Below are positions 1 to 6,261 of a stretch of 18,643 nucleotides of DNA, piece by piece (position 1 is the stretch's first letter; every line of letters starts with the position of its first letter). The stretch spans positions 1 to 18,643 of the forward strand of contig JAVBOL010000013.1 in the NCBI GenBank assembly GCA_031550615.1, in the 5' to 3' direction. The notes under the pieces were generated by a model. That model was not told where the DNA came from. It was given only the letters and a program-made list of their open reading frames with translations, and made no database searches. The position numbers and the translations under genes are program-made. The stretch is from JAVBOW01 sp031550615. GTDB lineage: Bacteria > Bacteroidota > Bacteroidia > Bacteroidales > Rikenellaceae.

Positions 1-99
1 GTGGTCGCCTCCGAAACGAAGACCTACCTCACGCATCGAAAACCCTCGGTCAAGGACATCTTGAACCGCGCTCAATCGTTCTTCATAACTATACTTCAT
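1..99 (-). CDS. IS3-family transposase OrfA-like protein, N-terminal fragment (runs off window)
   Basis: The ATG lies at 99-97 and 33 codons are visible before the window ends, with no stop. The peptide starts MKYSYEERLSAVQDVLDRG and continues FSMREVGLRFGGDH. This matches the first helix and start of the helix-turn-helix of IS3/IS150 OrfA proteins, which bind the terminal inverted repeats and, through a -1 frameshift, are fused to the DDE catalytic OrfB. The ATG directly follows a T-run that closes a perfect hairpin, so no ribosome-binding site is seen, which is common in Bacteroidota. Whether the full gene is intact cannot be told here. Confidence 0.7.
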   Translation of the reverse strand, partial: MKYSYEERLSAVQDVLDRGFSMREVGLRFGGDH

Positions 100-105
100 A
101 AAAAA

Positions 106-134
106 CACCCCAAAAGTGTCCAACTTTTGGGGTG
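106..134 (-). terminator. Terminator-like hairpin at the IS end, just before the transposase start
   Basis: CACCCCAAAAGT at 106-117 and ACTTTTGGGGTG at 123-134 form a perfect 12-bp stem with a 5-nt loop. On the minus strand it is followed directly by TTTTTT and then the transposase ATG. This is the layout of an intrinsic terminator. It could stop transcripts entering the element from outside, a known way insertion sequences limit impinging transcription. The arms also overlap the terminal inverted repeat that transposase would bind. Confidence 0.6.
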
Positions 135-227
135 CAGTTCAATTCGTTTTTTCTGTCGGCAAAGCCGGTTTCAGTCCTGCGGGACAGAGTTCATATAGGC
201 ATGGCTCTGCTCCCGCCTACGGTTCGT

Positions 228-1661
228 TTATTGGCGGACGCAGCGGACAGGAAAGCCGTAACTGCGTATGGTGTTGGACAGCTGGTGCGCTCCGGTGGCG
301 GTGAATTGCAGGTACCACACGATGCTGTTTTGCGGATTAACAGAACTCGACCAGTAGCGCCCGTACTCGCCCGCTTTATTGAGGTTGCCGTCGGTTATAT
401 AACGATAGCCTACGGCGGGAAAGAAAATAGAGATGCCGGAGGTTATGTCAGTAAATGTGTAACCGTTCACACTATTCATGGAAGTCCAGACTTTATCCAC
501 CATGGAAGAAACGAATAGGGTTGTCTGCTCGGCATGAGTCGGCACGCGCCAACCAGCGGGACAGGGGTCGTTAGCGGCAGTCCAAAAGTCGCCGGTATCC
601 TCGAAGGAATTCCAACCGGTGACCGTTCCGGTAGTCGCCCATGCCACGTTGCGATTCCACTGGTAGAACATTCCCATTGCTTCGGGCGCGGCGGCGAAAG
701 TGCCGACGGCGTCGACGTTGCACGTTGCCCAAACCAGGCCGTTGATCAACACGCCGTTCGTCGGAACGGCAGCAATGGTTACGGTACACGAGGCCGTCGC
801 ACCGCCGCCGTCTGCTGCCGTGGCCGTGATAGTTGCGGTCTGACCGACCGTAGCTCCGGCGGCGCTGGTCACCACGCCAGTGCTGCTATTGACAGTAGCC
901 ACTGAGGACGGGCTGCTGCTCCAGGTTACATTCCTATTCGCGGCATTTCCGGGCGATACGGTCAGCACGGTCAAAGGCCGAGAGCCGCCGGCAACGAGGC
1001 TGATCGCCGTTCTGTCGAGCGTGATGCTCGTTACATGGTAGGCCACGGTTATGGCGCAAGTAGCCGTCACCCCGCTGCCGTCGTTGGCCGTGGCGGTTAT
1101 GGTGGCGATTTCTCCGTCGGGGGCTGTGGGCAGTACGGTCACAAGGCCCGTTTGATCGACCGTCGCGACCGTGGTTGGGATGCTGCTCCAGGTTACGTTC
1201 TTATTCGTGGCATTATTAGGCAGGACGCTTGTCGTGCTGAGTTGCAAAGTCTCACCCGGCGCTAAGCTCGCGGTGGTCTGGTTGAGCGTGATGCTCGTTA
1301 CTTTGACATGGGCCACGGTTATGGCGCAGGTGGCCGTAACCCCGCTGCCGCCGTTGGCCGTGGCGGTTATGGTGGCGGTTTCTCCGTCGGGGGCTGTGGG
1401 CAGGACGGTCACAAGGCCCGTTTGATCGACCGTCGCGACCGAGGTTGGGACGCTGCTCCATGTCACGGTTTTGTCGGCGGCATTGGCGGGAAGGACTTCG
1501 GTCACGCTCAATTGGAAAGTGCCCTCTGGCGCTAAAGATTCTAAGGTCTCATTGAGAGTAATGCTCGTTACCTTTGCAGGTCCGGCGTGATCGTGGCTAT
1601 CATTACATGATAATAATGCTGCCGCAATGAGCAGCAATGCGAATAGTAATTGAATTTTCAT
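228..1661 (-). CDS. Surface lipoprotein with three Ig-like (Big_2) domains and a C-terminal FSMP domain
   Basis: The product is 477 residues. A lipoprotein signal peptide ends in the lipobox LLSC with the lipidated Cys at residue 19. Three bacterial Ig-like domains of about 90 residues follow at roughly 29-117, 119-207 and 209-296, each with a VTSITLN start, a VTWSS core and a closing TITATA...CxITV strand. Residues 300-477 resemble the Fibrobacter succinogenes major paralogous domain: CPAGWRVPT, YWSSS and a terminal FPVRCVRQ. Such proteins are probably displayed at the outer membrane, with the Ig domains acting as a stalk; the ligand is unknown. The gene is paralogous to the one at 17337-18506 and carries near-identical DNA repeats. 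A -7 box (1686-1693) lies 24 bp before the ATG. An insertion sequence sits just downstream. Confidence 0.85.
   Translation of the reverse strand: MKIQLLFALLLIAAALLSCNDSHDHAGPAKVTSITLNETLESLAPEGTFQLSVTEVLPANAADKTVTWSSVPTSVATVDQTGLVTVLPTAPDGETATITATANGGSGVTATCAITVAHVKVTSITLNQTTASLAPGETLQLSTTSVLPNNATNKNVTWSSIPTTVATVDQTGLVTVLPTAPDGEIATITATANDGSGVTATCAITVAYHVTSITLDRTAISLVAGGSRPLTVLTVSPGNAANRNVTWSSSPSSVATVNSSTGVVTSAAGATVGQTATITATAADGGGATASCTVTIAAVPTNGVLINGLVWATCNVDAVGTFAAAPEAMGMFYQWNRNVAWATTGTVTGWNSFEDTGDFWTAANDPCPAGWRVPTHAEQTTLFVSSMVDKVWTSMNSVNGYTFTDITSGISIFFPAVGYRYITDGNLNKAGEYGRYWSSSVNPQNSIVWYLQFTATGAHQLSNTIRSYGFPVRCVRQ
1041..1460. repeat. Tandem Ig-domain DNA repeat, 270-bp period
   Basis: Positions 1041-1190 and 1311-1460 match at 142 of 150 bases at an exact offset of 270 bp, which is 90 codons or one Ig domain. 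They encode the C-terminal halves of Ig domains 2 and 1 of the lipoprotein gene. DNA identity this high between neighbouring domains suggests recent duplication or gene conversion. It makes unequal recombination that changes domain number plausible. Confidence 0.85.
1196..1337. repeat. 142-bp segment shared with the second lipoprotein gene
   Basis: This segment matches 18041-18182 with only two differences (1259 and 1281), at a constant offset of 16845 bp and in the same orientation. It encodes the end of Ig domain 1 and the first half of Ig domain 2. Outside it the two genes diverge quickly, which points to gene conversion or a recent recombination event. Confidence 0.85.
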
Positions 1662-1685
1662 ATATACAATGAGTTATAATTTCTG

Positions 1686-1693
1686 CAAAAATA
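1686..1693 (-). promoter_or_regulatory. Bacteroidota -7 box for the lipoprotein gene
   Basis: On the minus strand the sequence reads TATTTTTG, matching TAnnTTTG, and ends 24 bp before the ATG at 1661. A TTTG exists upstream, but at a 25-bp spacing instead of the usual ~19, so no convincing -33 element is assigned. Confidence 0.5.
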
Positions 1694-1718
1694 CACCCAC
1701 TAAAGATGATAGATAAGC

Positions 1719-1800
1719 CAAAACGTACAAATCAATAGGACAAAACGTACGAAAGTTCACTATTTTGTCCGGCTGCTTGCGTTTTGTCCGGCTGCTTGCA
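1719..1800. repeat. Cluster of short direct and inverted repeats upstream of the lipoprotein gene
   Basis: CAAAACGTAC occurs at 1719-1728 and again at 1741-1750. A 19-bp unit starting TTTTGTCCGGCTGCTTGC is repeated head-to-tail at 1763-1781 and 1782-1800 with a single difference at its last base. GGACAAAA at 1738-1745 is the inverse of both TTTTGTCC copies. The cluster lies between the promoter of the lipoprotein gene and the tRNA-Leu gene, and no coding sequence explains it. It could be a regulator binding region or an old mobile-element scar. Confidence 0.6.
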
Positions 1801-1962
1801 TTTTCGGGTAAAAACGAACGAAACGCGCCACCCCATAGCCATGCACGACATCACCCGGTCGCGTTATTGACCACTGCACTCTGCCCGCCCGGCGCACCAC
1901 TTGCGGCATAGACGCCGAAGACATCTGCCGTGCGATTTTATCGGCGTTGTCGACATAAAATT

Positions 1963-1992
1963 TTTGCAAGCCAAAAGAAATACATATATTTG
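1963..1992 (+). promoter_or_regulatory. Promoter of the tRNA-Leu gene
   Basis: A -33 TTTG at 1963-1966 and a -7 box TATATTTG at 1985-1992 are separated by 18 bp. This fits the Bacteroidota consensus TTTG-N19-TAnnTTTG. The box lies 29 bp before the mature tRNA 5' end. Confidence 0.7.
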
Positions 1993-2021
1993 CACCTTGA
2001 TAAAGTTCACCGACCCACTTT

Positions 2022-2105
2022 GCCCGGATGGCGGAATCGGTAGACGCGTTGGTCTCAAACACCAATAACCGCAAGGTTGTGCCGGTTCGACCCCGGCTCC
2101 GGGTA
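2022..2105 (+). tRNA. tRNA-Leu, anticodon CAA
   Basis: The 84-nt gene folds as a class II tRNA. The acceptor stem GCCCGGA pairs with TCCGGGT, including one G-T pair, with discriminator A at 2105. The anticodon stem TTGGT/ACCAA closes the loop CTCAAAC, giving anticodon CAA, which reads UUG. A long variable arm precedes the T arm with TTCGACC. The plus strand continues with CCC, so CCA is probably added after transcription. It has its own promoter (1963-1992) and terminator (2121-2159). Confidence 0.95.
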
Positions 2106-2120
2106 CCCTTTTAGAAGATA

Positions 2121-2159
2121 AAAGCCCTTAACTTTAATTAGTTAGGGGCTTTGTTTTTG
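2121..2159 (+). terminator. Intrinsic terminator after tRNA-Leu
   Basis: AAAGCCCTTAACT at 2121-2133 pairs with AGTTAGGGGCTTT at 2140-2152 as a 13-bp stem with one G-T pair and a 6-nt loop. It is followed by GTTTTTG. It starts 16 bp past the tRNA 3' end. Confidence 0.8.
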
Positions 2160-2162
2160 ATT

Positions 2163-2184
2163 TTACTGGCAAATTACTGGCAAA
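2163..2184 (+). repeat. Tandem 11-bp direct repeat behind tRNA-Leu
   Basis: TTACTGGCAAA is repeated twice without a gap (2163-2173 and 2174-2184), immediately after the tRNA terminator. Integrase arm-type sites often look like short direct repeats next to tRNA 3' ends, so this may be the remnant of an attachment region. No integrase gene is present in the window. Confidence 0.55.
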
Positions 2185-2610
2185 AATCAAAAAATCATGT
2201 AAAAACAATATTTATTCCTGCTGCTTGAAGTAACTGATTTGCTTCGCTTTTCTTAATTGCGGGAGGGTTTCGGGTTGGGGGAATACAACCGAATATGCTT
2301 ACGAACGTATCAATACAAATAATAGGGGGGTTATGTAGCTCTTTATATAGTGATTGTGTCCTAATGAAACACGGAAATTGATTAATGCGTGTTTGATAAT
2401 CCCCATCCCAAGCTTGTATTATGCTGCTCCCTATTCTTTGCCGTTTTTATATGTATTCATCACAAAGAAAAATGTTTTGCTTTACAGCATTAAATATAAG
2501 TCGCTGAATCGTTATCCCGGGGGGCTGAATCGTATAACGGAGGCTTTTATCCCTGCTTCATTTTGGTCGGATGCGTTGTTCTGCCGGAATACGGTTCTCA
2601 GGCCATAGCC
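2185..2610. other. AT-rich stretch without a supported gene
   Basis: About 425 bp with clearly lower GC than the neighbouring genes. The longest open frame (2354-2608, 84 codons) begins without a recognisable promoter, shows no domain I know, and has uneven composition, so I do not call it. Together with the tandem repeat and tRNA just upstream, this may be a decayed remnant of an integrated element. Confidence 0.45.
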
Positions 2611-2644
2611 ATATAAAGCAAAACAGAGCGTGACGAACGCTCTG
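2611..2644 (-). terminator. Intrinsic terminator of the pseudouridine synthase gene
   Basis: On the minus strand CAGAGCGT pairs with ACGCTCTG over a 5-nt loop (arms at 2644-2637 and 2631-2624), followed by TTTTGCTTTATAT. It lies 48 bp past the stop codon of the gene ending at 2693. Confidence 0.7.
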
Positions 2645-2692
2645 CCAGCCAATTTGCTACACTCTGCCTGATCCCGTTTTTTAGTTGGGAGT

Positions 2693-3562
2693 TTATTTTA
2701 CCAGGCGTTCAAAAGAGGGCGGGACCGGCAGGTCGAAATCCATCTGAGCCCCGGTCGCCGGGTGGGTAATGTGCAGTTTGTATGCGTGTAGGCAAACCCT
2801 GCCGGCGGAGCACTCGTGGCCGCCGTATTTCACGTCGCCCGCGATGGGCAGCCCCACGTGGCGCAGGTGGGCGCGTATCTGGTTCTTGCGCCCGGTTTCC
2901 AGCCCGAGGTCCAGCAGCGTGCGACCGCTTCCACGCCTGAGCACCCGGTAGCGGGTCACCGCGTCCTGACCCTCGCCCTCGTCGCACACATACACAACGC
3001 GCGCCTTGTTGTCGGCCAGGGGGGCGTCGATGGTCCCCTCGTCCTGTGCTGCGATACCCTCGGCCACGGCCACGTAGCGCCGTTCGCGCACCAGCTCTTT
3101 CCAGCCGCGCTGCATCGTTTCCTGCACCTGTTGGCTCTTGGCGAAGACCATAAGTCCCGACGTTTCACGGTCGAGGCGGTGCAGGATGAACAACCGCGCC
3201 GAAGGGTCGCTGCGCTTGAGGTGCTCGGACAGTATGTAAAATGCCGTGCGGCGCTGCTCCTTGAGCGTGCCCATCGAGAGCAGCCCTTCACGCTTGTCGA
3301 TCACCACGATATGCTGGTCCTCGTGCAGTATGCGCATCAGCGGGTGGCGGAAAGCCGCCGAGCCCCTCTCGCCGATGGCGACCCTGACGCGGTCGGCGGG
3401 GTGCAGCGGGGTCGAATGGAGCGTGACGGTTATGTCGTTGACACTCACCAGACGATGGGTGAGCCACGATTTGATCGTGGTGCGGCTTTGGTCTGGAAAT
3501 TTTTCGATAAGCAACGGGAGTAGCTGGGTGTCAGCCTCTGCGGTGAATTCTGCGGGTTTCAT
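2693..3562 (-). CDS. RluA-family pseudouridine synthase
   Basis: The product is 289 residues. This family converts specific uridines in rRNA (or tRNA) to pseudouridine in the cytoplasm. The catalytic motif HRLDRETSGLMVF is present with the essential Asp at residue 131. The family's closing motif reads NQIRAHLRHVGLPIAGDVKYGG, interrupted here after about residue 230. An N-terminal S4-like RNA-binding segment is suggested by residues 11-60 (SWLTHRLVSVND). The usual KPAG segment reads DKREGLLSMGT, a variant I believe is common in Bacteroidota. Which member (RluC, RluD or another) and which target uridine cannot be told from sequence alone. The gene diverges from the diaminopimelate dehydrogenase gene across a 96-bp gap and ends at a clear terminator. 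Confidence 0.88.
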   Translation of the reverse strand: MKPAEFTAEADTQLLPLLIEKFPDQSRTTIKSWLTHRLVSVNDITVTLHSTPLHPADRVRVAIGERGSAAFRHPLMRILHEDQHIVVIDKREGLLSMGTLKEQRRTAFYILSEHLKRSDPSARLFILHRLDRETSGLMVFAKSQQVQETMQRGWKELVRERRYVAVAEGIAAQDEGTIDAPLADNKARVVYVCDEGEGQDAVTRYRVLRRGSGRTLLDLGLETGRKNQIRAHLRHVGLPIAGDVKYGGHECSAGRVCLHAYKLHITHPATGAQMDFDLPVPPSFERLVK

Positions 3563-3609
3563 GCGTTAAAAAACGACTTATTTTCGGGCGAAGGTAGGCA
3601 AAAAATCCG

Positions 3610-3617
3610 TACCTTTA
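3610..3617 (+). promoter_or_regulatory. Possible -7 box for the diaminopimelate dehydrogenase gene
   Basis: TACCTTTA matches TAnnTTTG except at the last base and ends 41 bp before the ATG. No good -33 element is visible at the right distance. It sits in the 96-bp divergent gap shared with the pseudouridine synthase gene. Confidence 0.3.
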
Positions 3618-3658
3618 CGGCGTATAACGGATAATGGACGCATAAACACTTTCGAGGT

Positions 3659-4555
3659 ATGAAAAAGATCAGAGCCGCCGTAGTCGGTTACGGCAATGTT
3701 GGACAATATGTTATCGAGGCCCTTGCCTCCGCTCCCGACTTCGAGATAGCCGGTGTAGTGAGGCGCGACCCCTCTTCCCACCCCGCAGAACTCGCCCCTT
3801 ACAAGGTGGCCGCATCGCTTGCCGAATTGGGCAAAGTAGACGTGGCGCTGCTTTGCACGCCCACCCGTTCGGCGGAGAAGGCCGCGCGCGAAGCCCTCGC
3901 CGCCGGTATCAACACGGTAGACAGCTTTGATATACACACAGATATAGTGGGCGTGCGCACACGCCTGGACGAAGTGGCTAAACATTACTCCGCCGTGGCG
4001 GTCGTCTCCGCAGGTTGGGATCCCGGCAGCGACTCCATCGTGCGCGCCCTGATGGAGGCATGCGCCCCCAAAGGAGTGACCTACACTAACTTCGGCCCGG
4101 GCATGAGCATGGGACACACGGTAGCGGTCAAAGCCGTCGCCGGGGTTAAAGCCGCCCTCTCGATGACCATTCCCGTCGGCACGGGCATCCACCGCCGCAT
4201 GGTATACGTCGAGACAGAGCCCGGCCACGACTTCGACGCCGTGGCCCTGGCGATTAAGAACGATCCCTACTTCGTGCACGATGAAACCCACGTGAAACAG
4301 GTCGAGAGCGTAGACGCGCTGCTCGATATGGGCCACGGCGTGAACCTTGTGCGCAAAGGCGTGTCGGGTGCGACGCCCAACCAGCGTTTCGAGTTCTCGA
4401 TGAGCATCAACAATCCCGCGCTCACGGCGCAGGTCATGGTCAGCGCCGCCCGCGCCGCTATGCGCCAGTCGCCCGGAGCCTACACGATGATCGAGTTGCC
4501 TGTCATCGACCTGCTCCCCGGCGACCGCGATGCGCTGATAGGCCGCCTGGTATAG
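3659..4555 (+). CDS. ddh: meso-Diaminopimelate D-dehydrogenase
   Basis: The product is 298 residues, the usual family length. Ddh (EC 1.4.1.16) makes meso-2,6-diaminopimelate from L-tetrahydrodipicolinate, ammonia and NADPH in one step, supplying lysine and peptidoglycan synthesis in the cytoplasm. The N-terminal Rossmann motif VGYGNVGQ is at residues 9-16, followed by VVRRD around 33-37 where the NADPH 2'-phosphate would be held. Family signatures LLCTPTRS, DSFDIHTDI, SAGWDPGSDS and NFGPGMSMGH are present, the last two lining the substrate site. The C-terminal half has the expected INNPALTAQVMVSAARA segment. It appears to be a single-gene unit, with a tRNA-Lys gene with its own promoter downstream. 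Confidence 0.93.
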   Translation: MKKIRAAVVGYGNVGQYVIEALASAPDFEIAGVVRRDPSSHPAELAPYKVAASLAELGKVDVALLCTPTRSAEKAAREALAAGINTVDSFDIHTDIVGVRTRLDEVAKHYSAVAVVSAGWDPGSDSIVRALMEACAPKGVTYTNFGPGMSMGHTVAVKAVAGVKAALSMTIPVGTGIHRRMVYVETEPGHDFDAVALAIKNDPYFVHDETHVKQVESVDALLDMGHGVNLVRKGVSGATPNQRFEFSMSINNPALTAQVMVSAARAAMRQSPGAYTMIELPVIDLLPGDRDALIGRLV

Positions 4556-4614
4556 TTCATTTGCGGGTCTGGGCAGGGTAAATTGCAGGTTTTTTGCAGA
4601 ATTTCATCCAATGT

Positions 4615-4645
4615 TTTGGAAGTATATAAAAACTGCCTATCTTTG
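4615..4645 (+). promoter_or_regulatory. Promoter of the tRNA-Lys gene
   Basis: TTTG at 4615-4618 and TATCTTTG at 4638-4645 are exactly 19 bp apart, a full match to the Bacteroidota sigma factor consensus. The box ends 20 bp before the tRNA. Confidence 0.85.
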
Positions 4646-4665
4646 CACTCTCAAAATGAGGGACT

Positions 4666-4738
4666 GATTTCGTAGCTCAGCAGGTAGAGCACAACACTTT
4701 TAATGTTGGGGTCCTGGGTTCGAGCCCCAGCGGAATCA
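4666..4738 (+). tRNA. tRNA-Lys, anticodon TTT
   Basis: The 73-nt gene has acceptor arms GATTTCG and CGGAATC (one G-T pair) with discriminator A at 4738. The D arm contains TAGCTCAGCAGGTAGAGCA. The anticodon stem CAACA/TGTTG closes the loop CTTTTAA, giving anticodon TTT. The T arm is CTGGG-TTCGAGC-CCCAG. The genomic sequence continues with CA, so CCA is not encoded. Confidence 0.96.
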
Positions 4739-4761
4739 CAAAGCCGCAAGGTGAAACAACG

Positions 4762-4803
4762 AAAAGCTCTGTATTCAAGGCGAATACGGGGCTTTTTCTT
4801 TTT
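4762..4803 (+). terminator. Intrinsic terminator after tRNA-Lys
   Basis: AAAAGCTCTGTATTC at 4762-4776 pairs with GAATACGGGGCTTTT at 4782-4796 over a 5-nt loop, with two G-T pairs, followed by TCTTTTT. Confidence 0.8.
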
Positions 4804-4819
4804 GGCTCCGATGCAATAA

Positions 4820-4885
4820 ACCCACGAATCAACCGAAATTTACGGAATTATTCGTGGGTGTTTTATTTTGGTGAGATAAACACCC
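4820..4885 (+). other. Two overlapping, mutually exclusive hairpins
   Basis: ACCCACGAAT (4820-4829) pairs perfectly with ATTCGTGGGT (4850-4859), followed by GTTTTATTTT, like a second terminator. GGGTGTTTTAT (4856-4866) can instead pair, with one bulged T, with ATAAACACCC (4876-4885). The shared GGGT cannot be in both stems. No gene lies directly downstream, so a regulatory role is unproven. Confidence 0.45.
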
Positions 4886-5242
4886 ATGAGCCCGACGATA
4901 TTTCACAGTATTGCAGCATTTCGCATATCGACTGGAGTTCCTAATTTAGCCCGCGCAAAGAGTTAAGGTTATTTAATAATCATACAGTCCGAATATCCTA
5001 TATGTGATTATCAGTAGCTTTTGTTTTGTCGTGGTGGGCGGAAATCGCTCGAGATCGGGGGTGAAACGGGCTGTTTTGGGCAAAGTGTGTTAGCTGCTTT
5101 GAGAAATTTGTTTAAAGCCATAAAGTGCAACTTTATGACGCCCGGGGGCGCAACACCATCAATAAGGAGGCTGCGGTTGGCCACTGACGTTATTTGCAAA
5201 TGGAATAAGAATTGTATCCACAGGTTATAAACCGTACCTGTT
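4886..5242. other. Intergenic stretch without a supported gene
   Basis: The stretch has mixed composition. A small perfect hairpin (ATAAAGT/ACTTTAT with a 3-nt loop) lies near 5120. Short frames exist on both strands but show no recognisable family and overlap each other. No consensus promoter for the barrel gene at 5243 was found. Confidence 0.4.
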
Positions 5243-6076
5243 ATGAAAAAGGGATTCATGAGGGATTTTTTCCTGTTGATATGCTTATTGAATATGCCTG
5301 TGATATCTTTTTCCCAGACAACCCCCGACAAAGGGAATCTGGGTGAGATAGCCCGCGAAATTAAAAACCCGGTATCGCTCTTCTATCGGATTCCGATACA
5401 TAACGACCTGGAATGGGGGGATGTGGACAACCAACTGCGCTATACCCTCAAAGCGGAGCCCGTGGTGCCGTTCATCCTGAATAAGGATTGGAAAATTATC
5501 ACCCGGGGCGTCCTGGCGTTGGTCGGCAACCAGTATAATGGTGTTGACGGCCCTGGTCCGACGGGGCTGAACGACCTGAATCTGACAGCCTTTCTTGCCC
5601 CGCTGGAAGCAATAAAAGGATTCGTGTGGGGCGCGGGTATTGCATTCGATCTGCCGACTGCTACCTCTTCACTGCTTGGCTCGGGTAAATGGACGGCGGG
5701 GCCTTCGGTGCTGGGACTCAAACAGACCCCAAAGTGGACGTTCGGCCTTCTGCTGCGGCAGGGATGGAGTTATGCGGGGAATCCGGACCGTCCGGATGTG
5801 AACTATGCATTCGTAAATCCGTGGATAGACTACACTTTCGAGAATGGTTTCGGACTGAAGATCGAGAGCGAATCGACTTTCGACTGGACGGGCGGCGGGC
5901 ACACCGTCCCTATCCGTTTCGGGGTTAGCCAGGTGTTTAGGATGGGCAAACGCTGGGTCGGCAACATCGACCTGGACGGCCTGTGGTATGCTGTCCATCC
6001 GGACGCAGGTCCGCGGTGGGGCGTGAGCGTAACCTATACCATGCTGCTGGGCAGGACGGCCTATGTGAAAGAATAA
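5243..6076 (+). CDS. Outer-membrane beta-barrel protein, putative small-molecule transporter (MetA-like), paralogue 1
   Basis: The product is 277 residues. A signal peptide covers residues 1-25 and ends in ISFSQ, a common Bacteroidota cleavage context. The rest alternates aromatic and polar residues in short strands (for example WTFGLLLRQGWSY and FGLKIESESTFDW), as expected for an outer-membrane barrel. It is related to the protein at 7814-8623: both have an N-terminal E[IV]A[RK]E..NP[VM]S segment, a WGAG....PT.T...LGS.....GP core, and FRMGK near the C-terminus. I place both near the 'neuromedin U'/phenol-degradation MetA group of barrels found next to catabolic genes; this assignment is from memory of family patterns. 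It is followed 185 bp later by a DUF1254 lipoprotein gene in the same direction. The substrate is unknown; a hydrophobic or aromatic compound is an inference from the family. Confidence 0.65.
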   Translation: MKKGFMRDFFLLICLLNMPVISFSQTTPDKGNLGEIAREIKNPVSLFYRIPIHNDLEWGDVDNQLRYTLKAEPVVPFILNKDWKIITRGVLALVGNQYNGVDGPGPTGLNDLNLTAFLAPLEAIKGFVWGAGIAFDLPTATSSLLGSGKWTAGPSVLGLKQTPKWTFGLLLRQGWSYAGNPDRPDVNYAFVNPWIDYTFENGFGLKIESESTFDWTGGGHTVPIRFGVSQVFRMGKRWVGNIDLDGLWYAVHPDAGPRWGVSVTYTMLLGRTAYVKE

Positions 6077-6261
6077 ATAATTGCCGGTTTACAGCTGATA
6101 TTGATTCTGCTTTCCTTTTTTCGGCTCTGGAGGCGCAGGGAGAATGGATTCTTTACCATTATGGCCCGATACGGTTGCGGCCAAACATCCGAAAAGATGG
6201 AATGGAAATTGCATGTTAAATTTATGACAAGAAATAATATCATAAACAAACCAATTAAACT

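Larger units (their letters stand above)
1..141 (-). mobile_element. Left end of an IS3-family (IS150-like) insertion sequence, cut by the window edge
   Basis: Read on the minus strand, the element begins near 141 with TGAACTGCACCCC, continues into AAAAGTTGGACA, and leads straight into a transposase start at 99. Ends of this form, starting with TG and carrying CCCCAAAAGTTGGACA, are typical of IS150-group IS3 elements. Only the left end is visible, so the right end, the target duplication and completeness cannot be judged. The element lies 86 bp past the stop codon of the lipoprotein gene at 228-1661, in non-coding DNA. The exact outer boundary is inferred from the terminal sequence and could shift by a few bases. 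Confidence 0.75.

Noticed and set aside
1041..1460. Repeats that could suggest a CRISPR array
   Set aside because: The repeats are 150 bp or longer, in frame with a 90-codon period and encode Ig domains; there are no short spacers. No CRISPR array is visible anywhere in the window.
1760..2074. Minus-strand open frame of 104 codons
   Set aside because: It runs antisense through part of the tRNA-Leu gene and the repeat cluster and matches no family.
2354..2608. Plus-strand open frame of 84 codons in the AT-rich gap
   Set aside because: It has no promoter, recognisable domain or signal peptide; more likely a chance frame in decayed DNA.
2816..3523. Plus-strand open frame of about 235 codons over the pseudouridine synthase gene
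   Set aside because: The minus-strand gene has the HRLD catalytic motif and a terminator; the plus-strand frame has neither domain nor promoter.
5011..5331. Minus-strand open frame of 106 codons overlapping the first barrel gene's start
   Set aside because: It overlaps a gene with a good signal peptide and competes with an opposite frame of similar length; no family is recognisable.
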